Below, one piece after another: positions 1-12,600 of a stretch of 64,000 bases of DNA (positions are counted from its first letter, which is position 1; each line of letters starts with the position of its first letter). Source of the stretch: Piscicola geometra (taxonomy: Eukaryota; Annelida; Clitellata; Hirudinida; Piscicolidae); the NCBI GenBank assembly GCA_943735955.1, contig OX030962.1, positions 7,089,962 through 7,153,961 of the forward strand, given 5' to 3'. A program made the position numbers and the translations under genes. Below the pieces are notes generated by a model that was given only the letters and a program-made list of their open reading frames with translations, was not told the DNA's origin and did not search any database.

Positions 1-2455
1 ATGTTAGTTTTGTATTTATTTTAATATTTACGATTTAATTCGGTTTACAGTTTATAATCATTGAGCGAAATGTTGAAATACTTTTATAAAATGAATTTAT
101 TAAATGGAAAAACAATTATTTTTTAAAATTAGCAAGTTTAAAAGCATTCGGTAGAGTGGATTGTTTCATTAGCCATTGAAATCTGCCATCACTTGGAGGT
201 TTTATACTTTTATTTTGATGGTTTATTAAGATTTAAATAATTTCAGATCCATTTTTCGATGAAAAATTTCCACTCAAAAGTAAACAAAAAATTAAGAAAC
301 TAAAGTATTTTTCATTGACTGCCGTTTCCATTTTCCCATCATTTTGTCAAGGCTCGACTTCATCTCTAAAACACGAGTCATTATCTGTGACGACCTACAT
401 TCATGTTCCTTTTATGACATTTAAAACACTTCTCCTCCATGAGTCATTGATGTGCTAAATACCCGAATGACATGTCATGAAATAGTGATTCATCCAACTT
501 CAACCGACGGCCGAATGTATCGATTAAAGGGCTTTTAAGCAGATAAAATGGCGGCTAAGAAAAAGAACCGTCACCATGACAAGAGATTTATGAATGATTC
601 ACATAGCGTAACTCTCTTCAATTCACATTCTTTCATGTGTGTGCCCTGTCACGTATGAGCAAATAATGCATTGATTAGGATTGAAACCTAGAACGGGGCT
701 CTGAGTCTTTTGCGCTATACAACTGTTTAAATTCACAGCGCCGTCCACCCAAAAGAGTTAGTCATGAACGGCCTTTCATGGTACGAATACTAATCTTCTA
801 TGGTTAGCACACCTTGATGATTAAGGACGAATGTGTTTTGGGTCATGACTCAATGGAAGTTGATCGGCTCAGGAGTGATGTGACTTGAGCAATTCAGTGT
901 CTGCTTATAATGCAATTTATTTTTCAGCTTCGGCAAAACACTTTGAAATAGTTTAAAAAAAGAGCTTCTCTGTTAATCAAACACTCAAGATAAATATTCC
1001 AATTAATTATTAAATGTAATTATGAATATAATTATACAATTTCAATTATACTGAGCGCTTAAACCGTATGACGTTACACCACAGCGGCAAGACACTAAGA
1101 ATTGGGTATGGAAAGCAAAAAAACTCATTTAAGCATTGACGTCATCACCTCAACCGAGCAGCAGTGAGATACCGTGCCGAAAGTGCAATTATTAAAAAAG
1201 AAGGAATAGCAGTCTGAGTAATCAAAGTCTTGGGATATCTCTCGTGCCTGCGAGCATTTAAAATGCACCTTTTATGCCATTCCACAAATAATAAAATATA
1301 AAATAGAAATTAAACAGTACGAGCTTTCACAATTTTTTTCAATTTAGAAAATAGTTAAAAAAATATTTTTGGCACTAATTTCATCTAAAAATTGAGTTTT
1401 TTGCTATAACGGGGCTTATCGAACGTAAAAAAATTAAAAATAGCTTTATTTTGTTAAACTCACCAAAAATACCTTAATCACTGGTAGAAAACGTCTGTGG
1501 CGGGTGTTACAACAAAAAGAAGAAGTTGAATGTAAAATTTGCCACTCCTTACTCTGTTTCTCTAACATGCCATTGTAGTTCAAAAGAATCTCGGGGGTGG
1601 GTTATGGCATTTCGAAAAATGACGTAGGTCTTTTGTTACGTGAAGGGCGAAACAGTAATTACAATGCAAGGCTGTCTCAATTCGCCTTAAGTTATATATA
1701 ACCACGACGTCTCGCGAAACGGTAAGAGAGTAAATCATAAGGTAAAGATTTCATTATATAGAAACTGCCAAGATGACTCAAACATTCTTCTTGTGGGAAG
1801 CGGTTTTAGAATGTTCACGACGTGACAGACAAATTCCGTGAATATCTCTCTACTAAAACTATTTTTTGCGGAAATAATGTAGTTCTAATGATTAAAAAAG
1901 TGTCTTTCTGTGAAGTTTATAGGATTAAGTATTTTTGGAAAAATAATTTCCTTTTTATGAATTTATTGAATGATTAGCGGAAAAAATTATATTTCCCTTA
2001 AATGGCTATTTATTTAAATGGAACTTTAAAAATTATTTCTCATGGTTTGGATAGATCGTGTGAAATACAAATCCTGAATTTTTGAAAACCATTAGTTTTC
2101 TAAATTTATTGGATTCAGAGATTATGCTATAACACACTTGAAAGAAGACTTGGAACCTTATAAGACGTTATAGGCGATTAGGAAGTGATATTCTTGCTAG
2201 ATAATTGCGACCTTGGGTTTAATTTAGACGATCAGTTGACGAACGATAGCAAGCTGCATTATATAAATGTAGTTGAAATAATTATAATACTTGTAACAAA
2301 AAGTTTTATTTTCTCGAAAGCAAAAAAACTGAAGCTCAAGTCAAGAACAGTGTTTGAGACCATAAAAACGGGCATTGATATCACAGTGTTGGTCAATTTC
2401 CTAACTAAAAAACGTACAACTTCCAAAATGAAAAATTCCTATTAAGACAAAAAAA
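1..2455. other. Left-edge intergenic DNA, no gene supported
   Basis: No convincing exon is visible on either strand. Positions 300-900 are less AT-rich than the surroundings and carry several GAGTCA-type (AP-1-like) words near 376, 441 and 846. A short ORF with a good start context opens at 548 but has no partner exon. A TATATATA stretch near 1690 lies just after a TGACGT word near 1620 and could be a promoter, but no gene follows that I can support. A tRNA-like retroposon candidate lies near 676-750 on the minus strand. Confidence 0.5.
676..750 (-). mobile_element. Possible tRNA-derived SINE remnant
   Basis: The minus strand carries a B-box-like word, GGTTTCAATCC, at 678-688. It sits in a four-pair T-arm-like stem. 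A GGGTGGACGG word lies about 60 bases upstream. The arrangement resembles the better preserved element at 51010-51090, but the A-box is poor. Confidence 0.25.
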
Positions 2456-3785
2456 TCATTTAGCAGTGAAGTGAAAGGCATTGTCAAATTGAGCGAAGTG
2501 CTGTCTGTTGAACTGGTAGACAAGTCGTTGGCCTGGTACCCTCCTCAAGATGCCCTTAGTGTAGTAGTACCTCAGAGCCCTGCCCATCGTTTCGTAACTC
2601 ATGCACGGCTTGTTCTTGCAGTTGCCCCACAAAGAGGCCACTTTTTTGGTGTCGTGGAGGCGAAAAAGTCCTTGTTCCCTGTCGACCCATGCGACCAGGT
2701 GCTTGGAGGAGGCTGGGTCGTCGAGGAGCTGCAACAGAAACTCCCAGAGGTAGCTGCTGTGAGTGCCTTTTGCCTTTTTCTTACTCGAAACAATCGGTTT
2801 ATTGGAGTCTGGAGACGTTGCTGATGCTGGTGTTGTTGGTGGAAGAGGAGATTTTTGTTGTGACTGTTGTGATAAACGAAATTGTTGCTGTTGTTGTTTT
2901 TGTTGTAGCAGTAAACTGAAAACTCGTATTTGGTTGATGAAATTTTGTTGGTCTTGTCGTCTGGTGAGAAGCTCTTCCAGTTGCCTGGCCTTCATTTCCA
3001 CATTTCCGTCTAGATTTATTGACTTGGGACTATTTTGGGCGGTAGTAGAATAATTTGTGTGCTCTGTGTCTTCATTGAAGTTAAGAACAGAAATTGGAAT
3101 TTTTGGGAAACCTGAATTTGAAACGGATTGGCTGGACGTTTCTGAAGGGAAGAAAAGTGGAAAAGATTTGCTAAAGAGGGGTGGGGGAGTTGGATAGCTG
3201 AACAAAGGAACTTGTGGAGAGAAGTTTTCTGTGGAGGTTGTTATTGTATAATCCAACACAGCTATCTCTTCAGGTTCTTGTTTAATGTCTTTACGTTGCA
3301 ATTCTTGGTGTAATTGTGTAAAAGAGGGATCCGTGGGAGTTCTTGTTGTGTAATCCAACACACGCTCTTGTTTCATGTTTTTACCCAGCAATTTTTGATG
3401 CAATTGTGGTTTGGTATTTGTGAAACACGTTGAAAACTCTGTTGAAGAAACATTTAAACATTATATTTCGATAAAAAATATATACTATTTTTTACTGAAC
3501 TTATCAAAAAATTGACCAATCTTGTCAAGGAAAAATATGTTAGAAGAAATATTTAAGTTAAGATAACAAATAAAAGTGTAAAAAATATTTAAGAAATTAA
3601 CCTTGGTAATATCTAGAAACCATTCTTTTCTTGTAAGGGACTATATTATCATGTTCGACTTTAAGATTCTCTTTTGCTTCTTCTCTGATCCTTCTTTTCA
3701 GAGTTTTCAGAGAGAGGTCAATCGGTTGTTCGAGGCATGCCCGCAACACGTGTACTCCGAAAGACTTACTTGTGTTAACCACCAT
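2456..3785 (-). CDS. ETS-domain transcription factor, ELF/E74 group
   Basis: Two exons, 3602-3785 and 2456-3438, give 388 residues including a complete stop; the phase-1 junction is consistent. The ETS DNA-binding domain is C-terminal, about residues 289-373. It runs from [12 protein letters not shown] to GQRLVYQF and includes the recognition helix GRALRYYY with both DNA-contacting arginines. The words [24 protein letters not shown] and GQRLVYQF place it with ELF1/2/4 and fly E74 rather than the ELF3/5 group, whose helix differs. Exon 1 has QPIDLSLK, a PxDLS-type CtBP-binding motif. Exon 2 starts with a duplicated LHQxL...KQE...VLDYT unit holding two SUMO-like KQE sites, then a Gln-rich stretch. 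The ATG at 3783-3785 is the first in frame in exon 1; a further 5' exon cannot be excluded. A nuclear activator or repressor is expected. Confidence 0.85.
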
Positions 3786-4261
3786 TGTAATGCTATCAAT
3801 GTTAAATATATTATGTTTTAAGTATGGTTTAAAACTTTAAAAATCTTTTGTTTAAATATTTTTTATAGGAACGTTTAATTGGAAACTCAGGGAAGTTCTA
3901 ATTGCTGAAATGTGGCAGTAAAATTGCTGTCGAGTGTCTCTTATCTGAGCCCTCAACACTTATATACAGACTTTTATTATTATTTTTATTTTTATTGCTT
4001 GAGTTGACTATTCTTCTTCTTCTTCTTATTTTGTCGGTTCGTCCTTCTAGCATTGTGCTGCTAAATGTTTACTTTTCAGCTTTATATATATAGTCTTGCA
4101 TATAGAGAAGTGCTTTTTATTCTTATATAATGACAGTTACGTCGATCTAAAAGTAGTCAAACGCTTGCTTGCGTCATCACAAATTAAGCCTAAGTAAGGT
4201 GTTTACTGGCATGTCAGGAACCGAATACATATAATATACTATATAAAAATGTATATAGTAG

Positions 4262-4449
<188 letters not shown>

Positions 4450-6167
4450 AAGGGTATACATATAATATACTATATATATATGCCAGGAACCCAGTTCCTT
4501 ATAGTGGAAAGTCGTGAAAATATCTCAGAGAGCTCTCAGGGCTTACATGAAACGTATTTAAAATAAAAGTCTAAATTTTAAAATTGTCGCTCAGTTGAAT
4601 CTGACGATAAAGACACACTAATCGCCTTTCGGTTGATTCCTGTGCCTCTTAGTAGGCTCTGTCTTGTGACTTGCCTGCTTGAGTGGGCTTTTATTCCCGT
4701 TTTTCTTAAATGCCGAAACTTCCTTGAAAAGTTCATTCTGTTTCGTAAAAAGAATTACCTTTGGTACAGTTTATAGACACATTTTACCCGTTTGATAAAA
4801 TCGATATTTATTATCTTTATGGTATCCTAGTTAGGACCACCAAGCTTCTGCTAACTGAGACAATCAATTTCGAATTTCAACTAAATTCCTAGTATCGTCT
4901 GAGATGGTGAGATTGAATAAAGAAATACGACTGATTAATTAAAAATTTAAAAATAACTTAACATTTTTGTGTTTTTTTAAATAATATTTTCAGTTATGGG
5001 GATCAAGGATTTAACAAACTAATGTATTACTATGTATCACCAAGTAGTCACACAAATGTTTTTTAAAACTTTTAGAAAAGTAAATAATTTTTTTCAGAAA
5101 AAAGAGCTTAAAATAGGAAAAAATATATCACAAAACGTTGATTGATAACAAAGATAGAATAGAAAAGATTAAAAAAAGGTTAAATAAAAAATCCGCGCGA
5201 CTACCTTATGGCAATCACATTTGAGAAAAAATTCTTTTAAACAATAACTTGCTTGCATATTATGATGAACTTCTATGTACAAATAATAAATACTTCAGTT
5301 TTGAAGAGAATTTTTCATAGAGGAATAAAATTATTTCAAATTTGTTTAGCTTCACCCCCCAGGACATGCACGACCAGGCCAAGATGGTTGCAATACGGTT
5401 ATTTCCACCAAAAGAAAAAAATTCTAGTCCCCTAATTAGATCGCAATTACTAATCTAGGAACATATAATGGTATGTGTTCGAGAGGAATGTTAATTTGTA
5501 AAAAGTGTCTCATCATTAGACATCTTGTATATGCTTATGAGATTTGTATTGGAAATTATGACTCAGTGTAAAGACTATTTTTTGGCCTGAGTAATTAAAA
5601 ATGCATTGCACATACGAGTGTGAATCTTCAATTAATTTATTATTAATTATTTTTTAAAGCTCTTTTCAAAGAATAGTGTATTTTTGGCCCATTTTCTTCA
5701 TTCATCCACTTATACCCGAAGTTTTTTATTTTTTTCCTAGAAATTGCTATTATTCTTCGAAGGGCTATATGTGAATTTATAGTAAGGGTTATTAATCTAA
5801 CATATAAAAATTTCAAAAATGTATTTTCTAATTCAAACGTGGGAAATTAAAAAAAATCAAATATAAATAGTCATACTGAAAATTTGAAGTTATAAACATA
5901 ATATAAACTCTAATCAAAATTAAAATTAAACTTTAAATTCAAAACTAAAATTTAAATGAACTTTTGACACATTCATGACAAGGAGATGAAAATACGTTTT
6001 AGCAAAACTGTGAACGGCACCATCAGATACTTTTGAGCTAGAAAACCCTTCAAATGAAACTTTCAAATGCTTCTGCATTGCTCTAATATGTGGGCCTCAT
6101 ACCATGGAAACAAAGCTTTTTTTGGAAGGAATTATCATTATCAAAAGGTTAATCACACCATGGGCAG

Positions 6168-6250
6168 CGATCCTGGGGGGACCTGGGGTCTACTTTTTTG
6201 TAGTGAAGGGGTCCATCTTAATGGTAGTGACCCCAGGACCCCCAGGATCG
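6168..6250. repeat. GC-rich inverted repeat (hairpin)
   Basis: The arm at 6168-6190 is matched by its reverse complement at 6229-6250. Pairing is near perfect, with one small mismatch around the G run, and the loop is about 38 bases. The core words are CGATCCTGGGG and CCCCAGGATCG. The arms are far richer in GC than the surroundings. It could be a small foldback transposon, a pre-miRNA-like stem or a decayed palindrome. Confidence 0.8.
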
Positions 6251-6875
6251 TTGCCTATTCTGGGTAGAACCCTTCCAAGATTTGCAGCAGATCACCACCC
6301 CTGATCACACCCAGCACTTTGTGATGCAATGGTATTTAAAAGCGACAAAAGCAGATAGTACTGACTAAGGGTAAATAGTGAGATTGAAGGTATTTATCGA
6401 AAGTTAAGAAATATCTAAATTTAAAAAAATGAAATAGCTTACTTAGGGAATCAAATTTTTAAATAAGTAATTTTAATGAAAGTTTTTCAAGAAACTTTTT
6501 TTAAAATCTTTTGTTTAAATAAGGACTGGGGAATGAAAAATAAGAACATTATAGGGAATAAATAAAATTTATGTCTAAATATTATTAAATAAATCTGATT
6601 TTTTAATATTTTGACCTTTTTCAAAAGAGATTTTAATGAAATGACTAATTTAAATAGTTCAAATATTTTAACAAGTTTATTTTTCTGTAAAAACCATAAT
6701 GATTTGGTTTCTAGAAATTTCCATTGGTAAATATTGATCAATCATGATAAAGTTTGAAATACAATCTTATCTTGTGAGGTTGTTATGACGTTGACAATAA
6801 GCAAAGTTCAAATAAACAGATTGCATTTTTAAGCTTGGAAAAATAGGCTCAGAAGGCCGTGATCAGTACGCCGTA

Positions 6876-8009
6876 ATGTGTGGTATTCTCCGAATAGGGA
6901 TTTATACTTGGATAATCTTGATGATTGTGTATTTAACATACAGAAATTTAAAAACACCTAAAATTGTTATACAGTACAAAAAGCTTGATTACTTGATGGT
7001 GGAGTATTTGGGCGAGCAACTGGAATTCAGTTCGAGGTACACGCAGGACGTGGTTAATCTCCACAAGTTCTTGAACTACCACAAGCCAGATGTCATCTTG
7101 GAGACGTGCCAAGTTGTAGACTCCGAAACAATCACGAACGCCATCAGCATGAAGGAAAAACTCATCGTCGTGACGTTCACGAAGAAAGAGTTCAAACTTA
7201 AGCTCGACCCTGAGGTTTCAGACACCGAAGTGAAAAGGCTTCAGTTCATCAAGAACAGAGAATTCCAAGTCGAATTGATCGAGTTTTTGAGTAACTTCAC
7301 GACCAGCAGAAACCTAATTACAACAGGCAAACACAAGAGGGTGGTTGTGTTCGCGAAGGACCGGAGCTCCATCGCCTTCACCTACTCCAAGCGCTATGCA
7401 TCCGTCAATCCCACTAGTGATCTCGTAGTGGGAGTAAACACGACTCAAAACACTGGGAATTGGAATGTTACCGTCGTACGGAACAGCCAATGTCTGAGAG
7501 AAAAGTACAACGGATTTATGCCATTCCACCTTGAAAAGCACCAATTCAAAGATTGTCCAGACTGCTCTTTCATGCAAGTCAGTCTCGCCACCAAGAATCA
7601 TGGCAACCTGGTGTCGAGGAGGATTTACCAGGAGAATACAGAAGTTTACCAGGTGGGCAACAAAGTGGTCTACAGCGGCAGCACTGACGAGATGAGCTGT
7701 AACTGGGTCAGGTTTAAGACTTGTAAGCTCTTTTACTTGGAGATCGATTACGAATACAATGCAACGACCAAGACGTGTGAATATTCAGTGAAAGTTGAGA
7801 GAATCAGATTCGAGATTTATCCTTGCATGCTGCTACTGGAGGTTTACAAGAAGAAAGAGAAAAAGCAGGTATTCATCATGGAGCTGCCGTACAATTACCT
7901 TTCCAAGTACCCTTACTACGCACACAAGAAAGCCAATGTGGCAGGGGAGTTCATTCACGCAGCGGGTCTGATGCTCAACGTTATTCTAGTGATTATATTC
8001 TGCAGATGA
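6876..8009 (+). CDS. Unknown membrane-anchored or secreted protein, tandem copy 1
   Basis: A single open exon of 377 residues. I do not recognise the family. The N-terminus has a hydrophobic segment (about residues 8-21, TWIILMIVYLTY) fitting a signal peptide or anchor. The last 15 or so residues are hydrophobic (LMLNVILVIIFCR), as in a GPI-addition signal or tail anchor. Between them lies an ectodomain-like region with spaced cysteines and Asn-glycosylation sequons (NFT, NVT, NAT). It shares with the next gene a VEYLGExxEFS block near the start, four C-terminal cysteines and an ExPYNYLxxYPYY block before the tail. It has an extra CPDC pair. It lacks introns, unlike most genes in this window. 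Function unknown. Confidence 0.75.
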   Translation: MCGILRIGIYTWIILMIVYLTYRNLKTPKIVIQYKKLDYLMVEYLGEQLEFSSRYTQDVVNLHKFLNYHKPDVILETCQVVDSETITNAISMKEKLIVVTFTKKEFKLKLDPEVSDTEVKRLQFIKNREFQVELIEFLSNFTTSRNLITTGKHKRVVVFAKDRSSIAFTYSKRYASVNPTSDLVVGVNTTQNTGNWNVTVVRNSQCLREKYNGFMPFHLEKHQFKDCPDCSFMQVSLATKNHGNLVSRRIYQENTEVYQVGNKVVYSGSTDEMSCNWVRFKTCKLFYLEIDYEYNATTKTCEYSVKVERIRFEIYPCMLLLEVYKKKEKKQVFIMELPYNYLSKYPYYAHKKANVAGEFIHAAGLMLNVILVIIFCR

Positions 8010-8262
8010 AATTGCCATGGATTGACTCTGATTTGAGAAAAAACGTCTAGAGTTTTAGTTTGATTTAAACTCGTAAAGTTATTATAGTTTAAGGTTTTTT
8101 TTTTCTAAAAATAATGGAAATTCAAAAGTAAAAAATAAAATTGCTTTAAAAGTTATTTCATCTTCAAAATGTTGATCTGAACGTCATAAATAAAAACAAA
8201 AACAGCGTTCATAAAATTAAAAATATTTTTATAGTTTAACAACAAGAAAAGCAATATCAAAC

Positions 8263-9354
8263 ATGCATCTTTCAGTTTTAAACGCGTTTACTTTTATAGT
8301 TGTTTCAACGTTTGTTCGCATTGGAAAATCGAAAGCGAAATCTGACACACTCACTGTTCAATACATGGGAGAAAGGATGGAATTTTCGAGAAAGCACTTG
8401 GAAGACGTTATTACCTTCCATACTTACCTAGCTTCCCAACAACTTAATGTAATTCTGTCAACTTGTCATAAGAACAAAAACACAGTTGGAACAGTAGAAC
8501 TGCTCAACTTAGAAAAAGCGGTGTTCGTTACTTTTTCGGAGGACCCATCAAAAATTCTTTTTAAAGCCTCTTCTCCTGAGGTTTCTTTTGAGAAGGTGAT
8601 AGAAAATTCTGAATTTAAAGTCGTTTTATTCAACAATTCTTGGCCACTCAATACTTCTACAAGCTTCGATGTGAGCGTCAGCAGTCCCGAAGACAAGGTG
8701 ATTGCCTTTGGGAAAATTATGAAAAATTACAAAATTATTTTTTCAAAAGACATTTTGATGGCGAATGAGGAGAGTGACTTCTCGGTGAGTTCGTCAGAAA
8801 ATCCTGTTTCGATCGCGTACGTCGTGCCAAATTCAGATTGTGGCGCAGAAAAGCAAATGAAAAATCTTCAGTATGATCACCTGAAAGACAAGCAAACAAA
8901 CGCAGAGTCAGTCAAATCTATGAAAGTGAGAATGTCGCTGGGAAATAACACAGGCGTTTTTGATTCTAGAAGCATTTTATTTGGAAAGTTTGACGTCTAC
9001 AAAGAAAATAACCGTATAGTGTTTAATAAAATTGAAAGTGAAAAAGTCTGCCTTGATATCAGTTTTGAGACTTGCGACATCTTCAAAATCGACATCACGA
9101 AAGAATATAACAAAAAAAGCAAAAAGTGCACTCACGACTTGAAGGTTAGTAGGACCAGCACTGTCATCCATCCATGCACTCTTCATTTCGCCATCAGAAG
9201 CAATGGCAAAGAAGACACCGTGAAATTAGAAGTACCTTTCGACTACCTCTACAACTACCCCTTCTATCAGCTCCAAAAAGGTAATCCAGCCTGGACGAAG
9301 ATCAACCGAATTGGACTTCTGATGATTTTATTCGCCATTCTTCTGCAGATATAA
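8263..9354 (+). CDS. Unknown membrane-anchored or secreted protein, tandem copy 2
   Basis: A single open exon of 363 residues, a diverged paralogue of the gene 253 bp upstream on the same strand. It begins MHLSVLNAFTFIVVSTF, a plausible signal peptide. The shared N-terminal block reads VQYMGERMEFS. The shared cysteine positions include STCH, ETCDIF, KCTHD and HPCTLHF. The conserved EVPFDYLYNYPFY block is followed by a hydrophobic C-terminal tail (LLMILFAILLQI) that suggests a GPI signal. An AATAAA at 9390-9395 lies 36 bases after the stop. The two proteins agree mainly at their ends and diverge in the middle, as expected of fast-evolving extracellular proteins. Function unknown. Confidence 0.75.
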   Translation: MHLSVLNAFTFIVVSTFVRIGKSKAKSDTLTVQYMGERMEFSRKHLEDVITFHTYLASQQLNVILSTCHKNKNTVGTVELLNLEKAVFVTFSEDPSKILFKASSPEVSFEKVIENSEFKVVLFNNSWPLNTSTSFDVSVSSPEDKVIAFGKIMKNYKIIFSKDILMANEESDFSVSSSENPVSIAYVVPNSDCGAEKQMKNLQYDHLKDKQTNAESVKSMKVRMSLGNNTGVFDSRSILFGKFDVYKENNRIVFNKIESEKVCLDISFETCDIFKIDITKEYNKKSKKCTHDLKVSRTSTVIHPCTLHFAIRSNGKEDTVKLEVPFDYLYNYPFYQLQKGNPAWTKINRIGLLMILFAILLQI

Positions 9355-9657
9355 CACTTGAAAGTTACCGATAATGAAGTTTAGGCATTAATAAATTTTT
9401 TGGGATTCATTATTTATTTATATTTTTTTATATCAAAATACTTATTAGAAGAGTTTAAGTTGTAATTTATTAACAAATCTTATCATATTTGAATTAAAAT
9501 GTAATGCTTTCAAAGTTAAAAAGTATTGCACTTACGTAGAATCATTAAACGTTGAAATCTCTAAATTGCTTCAAATGAGATTGAATTATTAAGTGTCTCA
9601 AATCATAAAGAAGGCATCATGAGAGCATCTTTTAGTTTTTTAGTTTTTCTAAAACTC
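9355..9657. other. Short convergent intergenic region
   Basis: This AT-rich spacer of about 300 bp separates the stop of the second unknown gene from the stop of the CNNM gene on the opposite strand. It must hold both 3' ends. An AATAAA for the plus-strand gene is at 9390-9395. Confidence 0.6.
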
Positions 9658-12600
9658 TCAATGTTTTTCTAGCAGTGGTTCGATAGTGGGCGAATCGTCT
9701 TTGCTTGCTTCATCATCGGAAGGGCGATTCCCACACTTCAAAAGGTTCTGAATAAAATTGTTCTTATCAATCGGCACTGCGTTGCGGGACGGAAGCATCG
9801 CAGTATTCGAGTACAAAGAGGGAATGAAGCTGTTCATGGCGCTGCCGTTTGCTCTGGCAGGATCGTAATTCTCACTGACGCATCGTTTCCGTTCGGACTC
9901 TTCGTCTGGCGTTTCATCGTTGTTGTTGATGTCAGTCAGTCTCCTCTCCTCTCGGAGCTTCTTCTGCAGCGTCATCTTGACGGCCTTGAGGTAGGCGTGG
10001 CGACTGATGCACACGTATTGAACTTTCGTCAAAGCTCTCACCGTGCAGTCTGCCACACAGTCCTCCCCTTCCTCTAAAACCTTCTCCGCAGTCGGACTGT
10101 CGCTGCGACACTTTGAGCCTGAAATTTTATTTATTTCAATTTTTGTGGGGCATATTTCAAATTTAATATCTACATAAATGTATGATAACTACTATTTAAA
10201 AATGCACGACCAGTAGTCACATAAAAAATCCTCCACCTAGAATGGCTTGGACTCCGAAGCAGAAGAAAGGCCCGCCCTCGAAGACCATCTGGTCCTTGCC
10301 GAAGAGCACCCTCACCCTGCCCTCCAACACCATGCAGAACCTCTTGCTGGGTTTGCCGTACTCGTGAAGACACGCGTCGTAGCAGGAAGACCTAAGCATG
10401 TCTCTGTTGCACAACATCCGCTCGAGAATCTTCTCGGAAACTAACGAGCTGTCGAAAGCCACAACCGCTGTGAAATTGCATTTGGTTTATTTGTAAAAAT
10501 GTTTAAATTATTTATTATTATTTAATAAAAAAATCGATACATATTGCAAGGCTTCAAAGTACGAACAGGTGGTGAGGAATCGGAGGGTAGCCAAGACCAT
10601 ATGGGGGCTCAGTTGGTCTGCCTGCAAATCTCCCCCAGCCTTGAGGTTAAATCGTTCCACCGAGAAATTACCGTTTTTCTCGTCTGAATAAATGGAATAT
10701 TCTTTAAAATAACTAAAATGATCATTATTTTCAAAACTTAAATGTTTTCAATAGAAATCTTTATATATAAAAAAAATAAAAAAGAAGTTTAATAAATCGA
10801 AAGCTAAACTCACAAATTTGATCGAACTCATCGACGATTTTGGAGCCTAATATTTCCTGGATGATTCCCTTCAGCGTGACGACGCCTGCAGCCTCTCCTG
10901 CCACATCTGTCGACTCGACAAACGCCATGTGGGGGCTGCCTGCGTGGAGAAGTTTGTGTTTTTGCAATTTTTTAATTTTTTATTTATAAGTTTATAACTT
11001 ATTCAATGAGTAATACTCAAATATTTTCGAGGTTTTGCCACTCAATCAATCAATCAATCAATCAATCAAATCAATTTCTATAGCGCTCTTTCTTAAAATT
11101 CAAGTTAATGATTTTGAATCAACAGCAAATCAGCTGCTTCACATTTCTGACCTGTCTTGAATTTCTGCAGCAGAACATCAAGCCTTGTGTTTGCAGGGAA
11201 GAAGAAGACGGGATGTTTGTTGAAGGCGATAATCGTTCGCAGAGGGGTGCGATCGCAAGGGTTGACGAATGTGAGGTCTTTTACGTTGAGTAAAGCGACG
11301 ATTTTATAGCGGTGGTGTTGAAAAACTGGAATTCGCGAGAAGCCTGTTCTGCTGATTTTCGAAAGTGTTTCGAAGTCTAATAGACAATCGTGTTCCAGCA
11401 TAAACACTCTCTGGAAAGATTAGCAACGTTTTATAAATATTTTTATTTGTTTTATATTTTATATATATTAAATATAAACATAAATGAAAAGTCTTTAAAA
11501 TAATTAATTGTTTACTTTTTTATAACAATGTTATTCCAAGTTACTTGAAACCTCAATTCGTGTCATGATGTCGCCAATCGACTTCCTGGAGAGTTCCAAA
11601 GCGCCTGCGATGATTTTCACTTCGGCACTCTCCAAGTCGGATTTGTCTCCCGTCAGGCGAATCAACTCTCGCAGTCTGTCTCTCGTGAAAATGTAGCCGA
11701 GCTCCTTGCCTGGAATAAATATATAAGAATATTTTAAACATTTGATTTTTTTTTTTCGGAATAGATTGTTTAAGAAAAAAACTTATATAATTATTTTAAT
11801 AATCAATTTAATGGTTGTTTTACCCAAAACACAGTCTAGGAAAAGGCTGATGGGGTAGGAGAGGGGGAAAGTAAGAATCATGAAAAGTTTTGTGAAGATA
11901 ATTGTCCTGGCACCCACCTAGCGAAAGGAAAATTGTTAGTTTTTATGAAATATTTAAAGTTTCATTTTTATGATAATCTGCAATTTCAAATTTTTCTTCG
12001 ATTAAATTTTTTCATTAAAATGTATTTTATTTTTTGCAAGCAGATTTATAAAACATTTATTTTCAAAGATATTAATCTTTCGAGTTTAGAATGATAGTTG
12101 TATGGAAAGTCACTTGCAAAAATGCTTAAAAAATGACATAAAAATTAAAACAAACAAAAAATTTCATTGAAATCTACTTCCCATTTCCACCTTCCATCCC
12201 AGTGCCCTCGCACACGCACCAGAAGGCCGTATCTGGAGCAGATCGACTGCGGCAGGATCTCTCCAAAGATGACAATGGCTATCGTCGCTCCCACAATCGC
12301 CAGCATGCCATTCATCGTCAGATCGTCCAGCAGAATCGCCAGTGTGTTGTTCACCAAGACGTTGCCCAGTAGGATGGAACAAAGAAGAAAGTTACCTTTA
12401 TACATTTTGGGGAAAAAAGTTAAAATAATTTATTTTTATATAATTAATTTTCAATTCAACAAAATTGTTTGTGGATATTTAAAAGATAAAAATGTTAAGC
12501 ATTTCCCACAAACTAAATACTGTCAAACCTTTTTTTCTGAGCGGCAGAATCGTCTTGGCGTATTTCTTTTCGCTTGGCGATCCGGAATTAACGAGGATGT

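Noticed and set aside
548..658. 36-codon ORF starting MAAKKKNRHHDK in a good start context
   Set aside because: No partner exon, and no neighbouring evidence; too short to support alone.
2185..2445. 86-codon plus-strand ORF next to the ETS gene
   Set aside because: AT-rich composition, no family resemblance, no splice partner.
10530..10566. Longer CNNM exon 7 ending at a GTATCG donor
   Set aside because: It breaks the phase with the next exon; the T|GTTCG donor restores both phase and family alignment.
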